Below are positions 13,389 through 21,861 of a stretch of DNA of 64,000 bases, in pieces. The notes beneath the pieces are model-generated. The model had not been told where the DNA came from. It did not search any database and worked only from the letters and a program-made list of their open reading frames with translations. The first letter of the stretch is position 1. Each line of letters starts with the position of its first letter. This DNA comes from an uncultured Verrucomicrobiales bacterium (lineage in GTDB: Bacteria > Verrucomicrobiota > Verrucomicrobiia > Verrucomicrobiales > Akkermansiaceae). The stretch is from assembly GCA_937928545.1 (NCBI GenBank), contig CALGJQ010000007.1:62001-126000 (forward strand), written 5' to 3'. A program made the translations under genes and the position numbers.

Positions 13389-13394
13389 AATTTT

Positions 13395-14510
13395 ATGAAA
13401 ATCAGTCCTGAAGACCCAATTTTGACAGCTTACGCCCTCGGCGAGCTTGATGAATCTTCTCGTGCCTCGGTTGAGGCGGCTTTTGCGAAAGACGAGGCTC
13501 TCGCTCTCGAAGGGGCGAAGATTGCTTCGCTGGCGGGCTTTATGTCCGAGACCTTGCAGGGGGAGAGCTTTTCCTTGGGTGACGAGCGCCGGGATGAAAT
13601 TCTCAAAGCGGGCCGTCTTCCTGATGCGGATGTTTTGGTGCTCGATCATCGTCGTCGTTCCCGGCGGCAGTCGCTTCTCGCGCTTGTCGGGGTCGCGGCG
13701 GTGGTGGTGGCGGGTTTTGTGGGGCTCTCAAAGTTGGGGACGAGTGGTCCTTCGGCTTCTGGTTCGGGCGAAGCGGCGTCGGGAGCTGATTTTCCGAAAG
13801 TGGAAGGCTTGGGAGGAGAGACAAGCGAGGTCACTTTGCAGAGTGGTCATTCCGTGAAGGCGGTCGATCCCTCCTTTGTCGAAAGAACTCTGAATGAGAA
13901 GGGGGACTTACCGGAGCGGGATCGCTTTCAACTCGCTGAGTGGATCAATGCGGGGGCTTTGTCTTCGGAACCACTTTTAACCGTGAACAATATCGGGGCT
14001 TATGCCGAACTCGGGCCCTGCTCGTGGGATGAGCGAAAGTCCTTACTCCTCGTGAATCTTCGTTCGCTCGATGGCAAGAAGGCTTCGGTTAAGGCGAAGC
14101 TCAATTTCAACTCGGAGCGAGTGAAGTCTTCCACCCTTCTTGGCTCAGTAAAATCTGCGACTGACGGAGAGTTACAAACTGGCGTGATGGAGAGTGAACA
14201 AAGCTGCCTCTACGAACTGGACTTGCTTCCGGGCGAGGGGCAAGTGGGCTCGCTAGATCTCGATGTTGCCGATGAGGCGGCGGGTTATCTTCCTTTGTCC
14301 AATGCGTCGCGCGAGAACCTTTCCGACGATTTTGTGATGGCGCGGGTCTTTGCCGAGTTCGCGCAGTGGGGGAAGTCGGAGGCGCGTGATCCCGAAGCGC
14401 TCAGAGCGACCGCCACAAGTGCACGTTCCTTGCTGGGCCGCGTGACCGATGAAAAGGCGCGCTATGCGCTCGATATGATCCTCTTGGCCGAGGAGTCATT
14501 GAAGAAGTAA
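13395..14510 (+). CDS. YfbK-like membrane protein without VWA domain, putative anti-sigma partner
   Basis: A 371-residue protein. The N-terminus (DPILTAYALGELDESSRASVEAAF) looks like the segment that opens many planctomycete and verrucomicrobial anti-sigma or YfbK proteins. One membrane helix follows at about 93-112 (SLLALVGVAAVVVAGFVGL). The soluble part resembles pieces of YfbK: a short pre-VWA region (DPSFVERTL ... FQLAEWINAG), the LGPCSWDERKSLLLVNL strand, and a C-terminal DUF3520-like region (SVKAKLNFNSERVKSSTLLG ... DDFVMARVFAEFAQWGKSE). The VWA metal-binding domain expected between them is absent. Coupling to the sigma factor 6 bases upstream suggests it controls that factor. The function is inferred. 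Confidence 0.65.
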   Translation: MKISPEDPILTAYALGELDESSRASVEAAFAKDEALALEGAKIASLAGFMSETLQGESFSLGDERRDEILKAGRLPDADVLVLDHRRRSRRQSLLALVGVAAVVVAGFVGLSKLGTSGPSASGSGEAASGADFPKVEGLGGETSEVTLQSGHSVKAVDPSFVERTLNEKGDLPERDRFQLAEWINAGALSSEPLLTVNNIGAYAELGPCSWDERKSLLLVNLRSLDGKKASVKAKLNFNSERVKSSTLLGSVKSATDGELQTGVMESEQSCLYELDLLPGEGQVGSLDLDVADEAAGYLPLSNASRENLSDDFVMARVFAEFAQWGKSEARDPEALRATATSARSLLGRVTDEKARYALDMILLAEESLKK

Positions 14511-14526
14511 ACGAAGGAAGGGGGGA

Positions 14527-15072
14527 TTACATCATCCCCAGCTTCATCTTCCCTTCCTCGGAAATCATTTCCTGATTCCAAGCGGGATCCCAAACGAGTT
14601 CCACGCGGGCTTCGTTGATTTCGCTTAGCGACATGATGCGCGCTTGGGCATCGGCCGCGATGACGGGGCCCATTCCGCAACCGGGTGCGGTGAGAGTCAT
14701 TTTGACATCGACGTCAGTTCCTTCATCGACTTCTGAAAGTTTGCAATCGTAGACGAGGCCGAGGTTGACGATGTCGACGGGGATCTCGGGATCGAAGACC
14801 TGCTTCATCTGATGCCAGACCTGCTCTTCGAGCGAGGCATCCTTGAGGCGATTTTCCTCCGCTTGTTTCTCCTTCTGCTCTTCGGGATCGACGCCGAGGG
14901 CATCGGTATCCTTCGAGGAAATCCGTGCGAGCCCCGCAGAGGTTGCCACAGTGTAGGTGCCACCGAGAGTTTGAGTGATGACAACGGGAGTTCCCGCTGG
15001 GAGCGTGATGGTGTCTCCGGAGGGAATTTGAATCGCGTCGACTTCGCGGGTAAGGCTGACTTCTTCGTGCAT
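14527..15072 (-). CDS. SufT-like iron-sulphur assembly factor (MIP18/DUF59 family)
   Basis: A 181-residue protein. The C-terminal MIP18/DUF59 domain is clear: LEEQVWHQMKQVFDPEIPVDIVNLGLVYDCKL, then MTLTAPGCGMGPVIAADAQARI with the conserved cysteine, then ARVELVWDPAWNQEMISEEGK. The N-terminal extension (SLTREVDAIQIPSGDTITLPAGTPVVITQTLGG) is the extra domain typical of SufT, which helps mature Fe-S proteins. I chose the ATG at 15072 (MHEEVSLTREV); upstream in-frame sequence has poor composition. No other suf genes lie nearby. It converges on the sigma/YfbK-like pair with a 16-base gap. Confidence 0.8.
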   Translation of the reverse strand: MHEEVSLTREVDAIQIPSGDTITLPAGTPVVITQTLGGTYTVATSAGLARISSKDTDALGVDPEEQKEKQAEENRLKDASLEEQVWHQMKQVFDPEIPVDIVNLGLVYDCKLSEVDEGTDVDVKMTLTAPGCGMGPVIAADAQARIMSLSEINEARVELVWDPAWNQEMISEEGKMKLGMM

Positions 15073-15181
15073 GATCTTGTTGGAGGAAGGTTCGTTGAAC
15101 TCGCGGGAGAGGCAATGGTTTATTTTGTCTTTTGAGCATTCTGGTGAATTTACTGGTGCTTTTAAAGAGAAGGGGAGTTGG

Positions 15182-15640
15182 TCAGCATCTGAGGTCTGAT
15201 GAGCTGTCTTTTCCACGAATTAGGGCTTTTTCTTCTTCAGAGACTTGTGAGCTGAGTTCGATTCCTGTGAGGATCTGTTCTAGAATATCCGTTGGGAGAT
15301 CGATTGGCTTCTTTTCCATGTCTGGCCAATGCTGGATGAGTTCAGCGAGCGGTTTAGAGAAAACTTTATTGCAGTTGATGCAGCTGTCTTTCGTGAGTTC
15401 AGAATAATCTGAAGGTTTGATCCTGACGAGGGTCTCCTCTGGGTGTCCGGCTCGGCTGATCGCGCGTTCTTGTTTCTCGATTTGAGAAGTGAAGACCGAC
15501 ATCAGGATGACTCGCTGCTCCACTGGAGCGGAATTGAGCACGATGAAGTAGTGGGGTTCCGCAGAACTGAGACTCCGGTGCTGGAGATAATAGACGGTTC
15601 CTCGGCGGAGGGTGAGCTTGATATCGAATGGGACTTCCAT
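15182..15640 (-). CDS. Putative toxin partner of the Panacea-domain gene
   Basis: A 152-residue protein that I cannot name with certainty. Its first half (RRGTVYYLQHRSLSSAEPHYFIVLNSAPVEQRVILMSVFTS) has the strand pattern of a PemK/MazF-like SH3 barrel: a G-x-V-Y opening followed by HYFIVLN. SCINCNKVFS in the middle is reminiscent of the conserved region that follows in such small RNase-like toxins. The C-terminal third is helical and charged. It ends a two-gene unit 27 bases after a DUF4065/Panacea gene, a domain known to neutralise many unrelated toxins. A toxin role is inferred mainly from that position. Confidence 0.5.
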   Translation of the reverse strand: MEVPFDIKLTLRRGTVYYLQHRSLSSAEPHYFIVLNSAPVEQRVILMSVFTSQIEKQERAISRAGHPEETLVRIKPSDYSELTKDSCINCNKVFSKPLAELIQHWPDMEKKPIDLPTDILEQILTGIELSSQVSEEEKALIRGKDSSSDLRC

Positions 15641-15667
15641 ACCAAGAGAAAGGTGGCGATTCTTGGA

Positions 15668-16270
15668 CTAGGACCACACGCCCTCGATGGCGTGGAGTTC
15701 GGTAATTTCATCTCGGAGATCCGCTTGATCTTCAGTGCTGAGAGGAGGAAGGGGGTCGACGTTTTTTTCCGGGTTTTCGAGAAAATCCGAGTAGGGCATG
15801 GGACGGCGTGAAACATCTGGAGTGCCCAGGGCCGCTTCATGTTTTTTCCATTCGGGGAAGCGGTGGGTTTCTTCCGCTAATTGAAACTGGTCTTGTTCCT
15901 GATAGGTGTTCCAAGCGAAGGAAAGGGCTTCGAGGTCGCTCTTCGAAAAGACGTCTTGGTCGATGTTTTTCCTTCTGGTGTAGTCGAGTTGCTTTGAGCA
16001 ATCGAGGAAATCACTGGCATAAGTATCAGCACCGGTGGGGCCGTATTCGTCGGGACCGTTTTGGAGGTTCCGGCAACCGGAAGCGACCGGGCCAAACTTC
16101 ATCGCAAAATAAGTGTCATTCGTAATCGAGCGCCCATACTTGCGGAGATGATATCGGTCGGCAAAAAAGATCAACTTCAGAGCCTTCATCTTATTGAGGG
16201 TTCCTCCTGCTTGGTCGGCAAAATAAGCGAGAGCTTGAGTTGCCTTACGATGTGAAAACGAAAGTTGCAT
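15668..16270 (-). CDS. Panacea (DUF4065, SocA-like) antitoxin-domain protein
   Basis: A 200-residue protein whose N-terminal two thirds match the DUF4065/Panacea domain: KATQALAYFADQAGGTLNKMKALKLIFFADRYHLRKYGRSIT, then DTYFAMKFGPVASGC. Panacea proteins act as antitoxins for many different small toxins and include the SocA proteolytic adaptor. The C-terminus is more variable (PEWKKHEAALGTP). It comes first in a two-gene unit with the 152-residue gene downstream, the usual order for such pairs. It marks the left edge of the accessory region. Confidence 0.85.
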   Translation of the reverse strand: MQLSFSHRKATQALAYFADQAGGTLNKMKALKLIFFADRYHLRKYGRSITNDTYFAMKFGPVASGCRNLQNGPDEYGPTGADTYASDFLDCSKQLDYTRRKNIDQDVFSKSDLEALSFAWNTYQEQDQFQLAEETHRFPEWKKHEAALGTPDVSRRPMPYSDFLENPEKNVDPLPPLSTEDQADLRDEITELHAIEGVWS

Positions 16271-16353
16271 CGGTTGAATTGCCTTTGGTATCGCTCAAAT
16301 AAGCTCGCGAGTCAATTGTTCAAATGAGTTGTGCTGTTTGACTTTGTTAAGAT

Positions 16354-16509
16354 CTACTTCCCGAGTTTTGTATTCCACACGAAGCCAATGGCATTGAGGT
16401 GCCGTATCTTTTCGGGATCTCCCAAATCTCCACGCTTGTAGTGAATCCTTAGGGTGAAGAAACCAGTCCCGTTAAATCGGTTGGCCCTAGGATGCCTTGG
16501 ATGATTCAT
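16354..16509 (-). CDS. Micro-ORF resembling a helicase-associated (HA) domain
   Basis: A 51-residue frame starting at ATG 16509 (MNHPRHPRANRFNGTG) and ending LNAIGFVWNTKLGK. The segment YKRGDLGDPEKIRHLNAIGFVW resembles the helicase-associated (HA) repeat, in which a Y-K-R start is followed by L-N-x-x-G-F-x-W. It could be a free-standing small protein or the last piece of a decayed helicase. The remainder of the 16271-16655 gap shows no other plausible frame. No clear ribosome-binding site was seen. Confidence 0.4.
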   Translation of the reverse strand: MNHPRHPRANRFNGTGFFTLRIHYKRGDLGDPEKIRHLNAIGFVWNTKLGK

Positions 16510-16655
16510 TTTTGGATGAGTAGCTCTTGAGCGGCTGCGCGGTTTGTGTCGTGCGAATAGGAAGAGAGCTGATTAGAAATTTATCTGACTGTGAAGCTCT
16601 TTGTATCTGGATTTACCACTTGATGAATTTAACGGATTAAGCGAGACACAATGGT

Positions 16656-17663
16656 TTATTTGATCTTCTTGGCAGCGTTGGTGGACGGGACGGGCTTACC
16701 CACTTTGTCGACCGGATGAGTGAAGAGGTAGCGCCAAACTGCTTCGTGTCGGTAAGCTCCTTTTTCATCTTTGAAGGATTTGCTGCCGGGGGTCACGGAG
16801 CTGTGAGCGTGTCCGGCGTTTCCTTTCACATCGAAGTCAGTGACGAGGCGACGGGTGTTTTCAAATGGGGGCTGAGATTTGTCGACATCGACGATGGGGC
16901 CGAATTGATGCAGCCCCATCAGCTCCCAAGAGCGTTGGTAATGAAATTCCTTCCAGCCCATGTCCTTCACATGGGTAAATCCGAAGAAGCGGTTATTGGG
17001 AGTTTTGGAAGGGAGGGCTTGCCAGGATTGGTATTGATCTCGAGGGCCACAAAAGGCGACGACGCGAGCGACTTTGGTGTGCTTGGCGAGGCGGGAGGCG
17101 GTGGTCGATCCGTGAGAGGCTCCGGTGAGAATGACTTTTTCCCAGAGGAGATCGCTTTGGTTTGAGTTGAGGAATTGCTCCCACTTTCCGGCGGGGTGTT
17201 CTTTGGCGAGGTGCTTTACGAAGAGAAGGGCGCGGCCCTTGATGCTATCGCGAACGGCAATGGCGGCTTCATCGCTGTGATCTTCGCCCGTGGCCGCTTC
17301 GAGTCTCATATTGCCGCGGCAATGTTCCGAGACGGGTCGTTGCTGGCAGCATTTCGAAAACCACTGGCGTGCGTAGTGGACTTGAATGGCGTGGATGCCA
17401 TAGGAATTGATGCGGTCCATCAGTTCCTGCTTCGGAGCCATGAGCCAGATCGCGAGGCGTCCTTTTGAGGCGATACGAGTATCGACGCTGGCGTGCTGGA
17501 AGTCTTGGGCTTTCCCTTTTGCGTCCTGTAAAACAAATCCAATGTCTGGGTAAGAACCGGCCTTGGGATCGATTTCGCTGGCGCGTGTTTTGAATTTAAA
17601 ATGCTCTCCCTGGGCAAAGAGGGTGGGGATTAAGGTGAAGAGGAGGAGGGCTCGGGAGATCAT
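16656..17663 (-). CDS. Secreted alpha/beta-hydrolase-like protein
   Basis: A 335-residue protein with a signal peptide (MISRALLLFTLIPTLFAQG). The nucleophile elbow is visible as VILTGASHGSTTASRLA (G-x-S-x-G variant GASHG), and GNAGHAHSSVTP near the C-terminus could supply the catalytic histidine. I think it belongs with BPSS1187-type alpha/beta hydrolases, but this is recall, not a search. The substrate is unknown. Its ATG at 17663 overlaps the stop of the upstream PIN gene (ATGA), which implies translational coupling with a toxin-antitoxin pair, an odd arrangement for an exported hydrolase. Confidence 0.65.
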   Translation of the reverse strand: MISRALLLFTLIPTLFAQGEHFKFKTRASEIDPKAGSYPDIGFVLQDAKGKAQDFQHASVDTRIASKGRLAIWLMAPKQELMDRINSYGIHAIQVHYARQWFSKCCQQRPVSEHCRGNMRLEAATGEDHSDEAAIAVRDSIKGRALLFVKHLAKEHPAGKWEQFLNSNQSDLLWEKVILTGASHGSTTASRLAKHTKVARVVAFCGPRDQYQSWQALPSKTPNNRFFGFTHVKDMGWKEFHYQRSWELMGLHQFGPIVDVDKSQPPFENTRRLVTDFDVKGNAGHAHSSVTPGSKSFKDEKGAYRHEAVWRYLFTHPVDKVGKPVPSTNAAKKIK

Positions 17664-18067
17664 GGACAAATGAGTTCGACGCTAGGGAAGTAGGTTTGGT
17701 ATCGGGCCACATCACGAGTCAGAATCGGAATACCAAGGGCGGCGGCGTGGGCACCGATGAAAAAGTCGGAGAGAGGTGTGGTCTTCGTGCCGCCGCGTGA
17801 GCGGTAGGTTTTGTAGGCTTGAGAGGCTGAAAAGAGGGCTTTCTTAGGTAGACTCTTGTAGTGGATTCCTAAGGTGAGGAGCAGGGCGTCAATCTCAGCG
17901 GAACCATCGGCATCATAACAAAGCTCCGCATAGATGATGGGATTCACGAGGAGCCGACCGACCAGCTGGCTGAGCTGATGGTTCGACCACTCTGACCAGT
18001 TGGGATCTGATCCTGAGACATCGAAGATGATGTTGCTATCGACGAGGACGAACGATTGATCAGTCAT
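17660..18067 (-). CDS. PIN-domain ribonuclease toxin (VapC/FitB-like)
   Basis: A 135-residue PIN protein. The first acidic residue lies in FVLVDSNIIFDV, a second in NPIIYAELCYD (the conserved glutamate), and the C-terminal acidic cluster in DFFIGAHAAALGIPILTRDVARYQTYFPSVELI. The pattern PIIYAEL and DFFIGAHAA is typical of FitB/VapC RNases that cut specific RNAs when freed from the antitoxin. The ATG at 18067 overlaps the antitoxin gene by 8 bases, in the usual antitoxin-first order. Confidence 0.9.
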   Translation of the reverse strand: MTDQSFVLVDSNIIFDVSGSDPNWSEWSNHQLSQLVGRLLVNPIIYAELCYDADGSAEIDALLLTLGIHYKSLPKKALFSASQAYKTYRSRGGTKTTPLSDFFIGAHAAALGIPILTRDVARYQTYFPSVELICP

Positions 18068-18323
18068 CACCTCTGAGCTCTTTCATAATTTCGTCCGTGC
18101 TCTTTCCTCCATAGCGATCTTTCCAAATGCCTTGGACGGCTTCTATACGAGCGCGCATTTCTTCTGGAGTGCGTGGGGGGGGGATGGTCTCGGGTTCTTC
18201 GACCGCTTTTTTTAAGATGGCACGCGCTTCCGCTTCCATGGAAGTTTGATGGCTGGCGGCTCGGAGACGGAGCTTGCGTTTCACCTCCTCGTCAAGGTTC
18301 CGGATCGTTAAGGTCGTACTCAT
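18060..18323 (-). CDS. FitA/VapB-like ribbon-helix-helix antitoxin
   Basis: An 87-residue protein beginning MSTTLTIRNLDEEVKRKLRLRAASHQTSMEAEARAIL, which is the ribbon-helix-helix pattern of FitA-type antitoxins: a short DNA-binding strand and two helices. The C-terminal half (PEEMRARIEAVQGIWKDRYGGKS) would wrap the PIN toxin and block its active site. It is first in a three-gene unit with the PIN gene and the hydrolase. The pair is expected to repress its own promoter. Confidence 0.88.
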   Translation of the reverse strand: MSTTLTIRNLDEEVKRKLRLRAASHQTSMEAEARAILKKAVEEPETIPPPRTPEEMRARIEAVQGIWKDRYGGKSTDEIMKELRGDD

Positions 18324-18615
18324 GAGGAGATGCTAGCATTGAAAGCATTGCAGTCAATTTTCAATCGATCCTCTTTCTGAACTGTTGCGGTTTTTACAAG
18401 AGTTGCCTCGCTATTGGGATATAGAGTCGGGATTCAAGCGGTGGCCTGCGGGTGAATGGAGGGAGGGGGCGGGAAATTATGGAAGAGAGACGGAGAGGTG
18501 GTGTGAGAAATTTCAGGAGTTACGCTTTCTGGGATAGACGTGCTAGAAGTCGAGTTACTTATGGGGGAGGGGGAGTTCAACGAAGGTGTCAATGTTGAGG
18601 TTGAACATGTGCTGT
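18324..18615. other. Gap between hsdR and the antitoxin gene, with a possible gene remnant
   Basis: No full gene is seen. On the plus strand the frame 18361-18537 is open and has protein-like composition (SELLRFLQELPRYWDIESG ... RETERWCEKFQELRFLG) but lacks an ATG, so it may be a gene remnant. The promoter of the antitoxin operon should lie near 18324-18380. Confidence 0.3.
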
Positions 18616-21600
18616 TCAACTCCCGTGATGCTGCTTGAAATTTTCAGCTTGCTCGAAGATCTCCTTATAAACCTCGTCGCGATCTACCGGAGGATACTTG
18701 TGTTTTGCGAGTAAGAGAATCAGCCCGACTTTGAGCTCGGCTTTGATGCTGTCCTTCTTGTCCCAGTCGGGATACTGGGCTTTGTCATCGACCACGGTTT
18801 TGACCTCTTTGGCGAGCATGAGGAGTTTGTCCTCGGGGTAGTCGAACTCGTATTTCTCAGCGAGGGTTTTGAGGATGTCGTAGAAGGCTTTTTCTTCGAG
18901 ATCGATGCCGAGGTCGCTGAATGAGTCGCGTTCTTTTTTGAGGGCTCCGATGAGGTCGAAGAATTCGTCAGTCAGTTTCGTGACGCCTTCGGTGGACCAT
19001 TGGTCGATCTCTTCGCGTTCGTTGTAGGTGTTGACGAGAGACTGGAATTTTTCGGTGAAGTCGAGGCTCTTGATCTTGTTGACCTTCTTGAAGTCCTCGA
19101 TCGCCTTCTTGAGCATCTGCTGGAGCAGCTTGATCTTGGTGTTGGGGAGCTTGATTTTGTCGATTTTATCAAGGTAGTCGTCGTCGAAGATGTCGATCTC
19201 GGTGGCTTCTTCGTCGCCGAGTTTGAAGATCTCTTCGACGCCGTCACTCTTTAGGGCTTCTGAGATCATGTCGCGGACCTTGGCGTTCATCTGGGCGCTG
19301 TCGGGGGCGTCGCCTTTGGTGAGCTTGAAGACGATGGATCTTACCGCGAGGTAGAAGTGGATGTGGTCGCGTTCGCTCTCGGTGATTTCTTCGCTGCCGC
19401 AGCAGATGTCGTAGGCGGCTTTGAGGCGCTTTACGAGGGACATGAAGTGAACTTCGATCTTCTCGGAACGCTGGGAAAACTCGGCGGCCTTGTTGAGACA
19501 TTCGAGTTGGGCCATCGGTTCGCCGCTGAAGTAGGGCTGCTTGTCGAATCGGTGGAAGAGCCGCGCAAGGAGATCGAGATGGTCCCGGACTACGGTGATC
19601 GATTGGGTGATCTCTTCGATGTTCGAGGCGTCGGACTTTGAATATTTGGCCAAGGCCTGATTCATCGCGGTCTTGATGCCGAAGTAATCGACAACGAGTC
19701 CTTTCTTCTTGTTCGCGAACTTTCGGTTCACGCGGGAGATTGTTTGGACGAGGTTGTGCTTCTGGAGCGGTTTATCGATATAGATCGTATCGAGGAAGGG
19801 GACATCGAATCCGGTGAGCCACATGTCCACCACGACCGCGATTTTGAAGTTCGATTTGCCGTTCTTAAACTGCTTGTCGGCTTCCTTGCGGTCGTCTTTG
19901 GTGCCGAGGAGGTCCCAGAGAACTTTGGGGTCATCTTTACCACGGGTCATGACCATCTTGAACCGGGGCATGGGCTTGATTTCCTTCTTCTCGCTTTCGG
20001 TAAGGATGGAGCCTTCGTCGCAGGCTTTGATCTCGGCCCAGTCGGGGCGGAGGGCGATGACTTGTTTGTAGAAGTCGTAGGCGATCTCGCGGCTGGTGCA
20101 GACGAACATCGCTTTGCCGTTCACGGTTGAGCCTTCGGTGACGCGGTTTTCGTAATGAGTGACGAAGTCGGCTGCCAGTGCTTTGAGTCGGTCGGGGTCG
20201 CCGAGGATGGACTTCATTTGAGCCATCGCCTTTTTACTCTCCTCGATCGAGTAGTCCGTAGCTCCCTGATCGGCGCAGCGGGCGTAGTAGTCTTCAATCT
20301 CCTGGAGCTTGGAATTTTCGAGGAGGATTTTGGCAGCGCGGCCTTCGTAGACGATGCGCACCGTGATCTCGTCCTTTACCGACTCGGTCATGGTGTAGGA
20401 ATCGATCACTTGGCCGAAGACATCGAGGGTGGCGTCGATAGGAGTTCCGGTGAAGCCGACGTAGGTGGCATTCGGGAGGGAGTCGTGGAGGTGCTTGGCG
20501 AAGCCGAAACTCTTCCTCACGCCCTCTTTCGTGGTCGTGATTTTTTGATCGAGGTTTGTCTGGCTGCGGTGGGCCTCGTCCGAGATGCAGATGACGTTGG
20601 TTCGGTCGGTGAGGAGGTCGGTGTCCTCATTGAACTTGTGAATGGTAGTGAGGAAGACGCCACCGCTGGCACGGCCTTTGAGTTTGTCGCGGAGGTCATC
20701 GCGGCTTTCGACACTCGCGACCTCGGCATCCCCGAGGTAGTTCTTACCATTGGTGAAGAGGCCGGAAAGCTGGCTGTCTAGGTCGGTGCGGTCGGTAATC
20801 AGGATGATGGTGGGGCTGGCGAGTTCCACGCTCTTCATGAGAAGGCGGGAGAGGAAGAGCATGGTGTAGCTCTTACCGCAGCCGGTCGCCCCGAAGTAGG
20901 TGCCGCCTTTGCCGTCGCCGTCTGGTCGCATGTGGGCGAGGATGTTTTTGTAGAGCTTGGTGGCGGCGTAGTATTGGGGATAGCGGCAGAGAATTTTCTC
21001 TTCTCTGCGGGAGGTGTCCGGGAGGTAGACGAAGTTGCGGATGATATCGCAGAGGCGCAGGGGATTGAAGAGTCCCTGAATCATGGTGTAGAGCGAGTTG
21101 ATTCCGTCTTTTTCGATCAGCTCGTTTCCGTCTGTTTTCCGCCACGCGTAGTAAAACTCGTAGGGGGCAAAAAAGGAGCCCGCTTTATTGTTCGCTCCAT
21201 CGCTGATCACGCAGAAGGCATTGTATTTGAAAAGCTCTGGGATGTCTCGTTTGTAGCGCTCAGTGAGTTGAACGTAAGCTTCGTGGATATTCACCTCTTC
21301 GCGGATCGCGCTCTTAAATTCAAAGACGACGAGCGGGAGGCCATTGATGTAGAGGATGCCATCCGGGATACGCTTTTCAGTTCCGATGATCTCCAGCTGA
21401 TTAACGATCTTGATGATGTTTCGGCCCTTGGGGTTAAAGATCGGGGTGTCTTCGGCGACGATATTAGGCACCTCGCCTGGCTTGGGTTTGTGAAACTCAG
21501 TGAGGCGCGAGTAGTCGATGAGTTGGATAAAGAGATCCTTCTGCGAGCGGTCCTCGCGCTTCAGGAGGAAGCCATCCGAAACCAGCTTCATGATCGCCTT

Positions 21601-21849
21601 ATTGCTCTCGTAGAGATCCGCTGAAGAATAGGCTTCGAGCTGCCGGATGACCGCGGTGATTTCCGCAGGTGTAATCTTATCGGTCTGATAGCGATGCGCG
21701 AGGAAGGCACGGAGATCTTCCTGAATCAGAACCTCATTTGGCTGCCGTTCAATCGCTTCGCCTAGCACATGCGGATAGCCTTCGGAACTCAGAAGCTCAA
21801 TAATCGCTAGCTCTAATTGAGCTTCTGAGAATTTTGAATGCTGAGTCAT
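18616..21849 (-). CDS. hsdR: Type I restriction enzyme, R subunit
   Basis: A 1077-residue HsdR, the motor and nuclease subunit of a type I restriction-modification complex. The N-terminal nuclease has LYINGLPLVVFEFKSAIREEVN (the E-x-K part of PD-(D/E)xK). The helicase has Walker A GATGCGKSYTMLF at about 320, the DEAH box ISDEAHRSQ, YVGFTGTPI, and motif VI-like QTISRVNRKF. The coiled C-terminus binds the methylase core. Its first residues MTQHS are encoded by a repeat arm (21829-21861) in place of the MKFTEAQ-like start seen in two fragments upstream. It is separated from hsdM/hsdS by 4.5 kb of inserted modules. Confidence 0.95.
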   Translation of the reverse strand: MTQHSKFSEAQLELAIIELLSSEGYPHVLGEAIERQPNEVLIQEDLRAFLAHRYQTDKITPAEITAVIRQLEAYSSADLYESNKAIMKLVSDGFLLKREDRSQKDLFIQLIDYSRLTEFHKPKPGEVPNIVAEDTPIFNPKGRNIIKIVNQLEIIGTEKRIPDGILYINGLPLVVFEFKSAIREEVNIHEAYVQLTERYKRDIPELFKYNAFCVISDGANNKAGSFFAPYEFYYAWRKTDGNELIEKDGINSLYTMIQGLFNPLRLCDIIRNFVYLPDTSRREEKILCRYPQYYAATKLYKNILAHMRPDGDGKGGTYFGATGCGKSYTMLFLSRLLMKSVELASPTIILITDRTDLDSQLSGLFTNGKNYLGDAEVASVESRDDLRDKLKGRASGGVFLTTIHKFNEDTDLLTDRTNVICISDEAHRSQTNLDQKITTTKEGVRKSFGFAKHLHDSLPNATYVGFTGTPIDATLDVFGQVIDSYTMTESVKDEITVRIVYEGRAAKILLENSKLQEIEDYYARCADQGATDYSIEESKKAMAQMKSILGDPDRLKALAADFVTHYENRVTEGSTVNGKAMFVCTSREIAYDFYKQVIALRPDWAEIKACDEGSILTESEKKEIKPMPRFKMVMTRGKDDPKVLWDLLGTKDDRKEADKQFKNGKSNFKIAVVVDMWLTGFDVPFLDTIYIDKPLQKHNLVQTISRVNRKFANKKKGLVVDYFGIKTAMNQALAKYSKSDASNIEEITQSITVVRDHLDLLARLFHRFDKQPYFSGEPMAQLECLNKAAEFSQRSEKIEVHFMSLVKRLKAAYDICCGSEEITESERDHIHFYLAVRSIVFKLTKGDAPDSAQMNAKVRDMISEALKSDGVEEIFKLGDEEATEIDIFDDDYLDKIDKIKLPNTKIKLLQQMLKKAIEDFKKVNKIKSLDFTEKFQSLVNTYNEREEIDQWSTEGVTKLTDEFFDLIGALKKERDSFSDLGIDLEEKAFYDILKTLAEKYEFDYPEDKLLMLAKEVKTVVDDKAQYPDWDKKDSIKAELKVGLILLLAKHKYPPVDRDEVYKEIFEQAENFKQHHGS

Positions 21850-21861
21850 GAGTTATGAATT
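21829..21861 (+). repeat. Island repeat copy R1, right arm of the four-helix-bundle element
   Basis: A 33-bp arm of the GAATGATGAATTNTGAGTGATG... family, inverted relative to R2. On the minus strand it provides the TAA stop of the four-helix-bundle gene and, three bases later, the ATG and first codons of hsdR. Confidence 0.75.
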
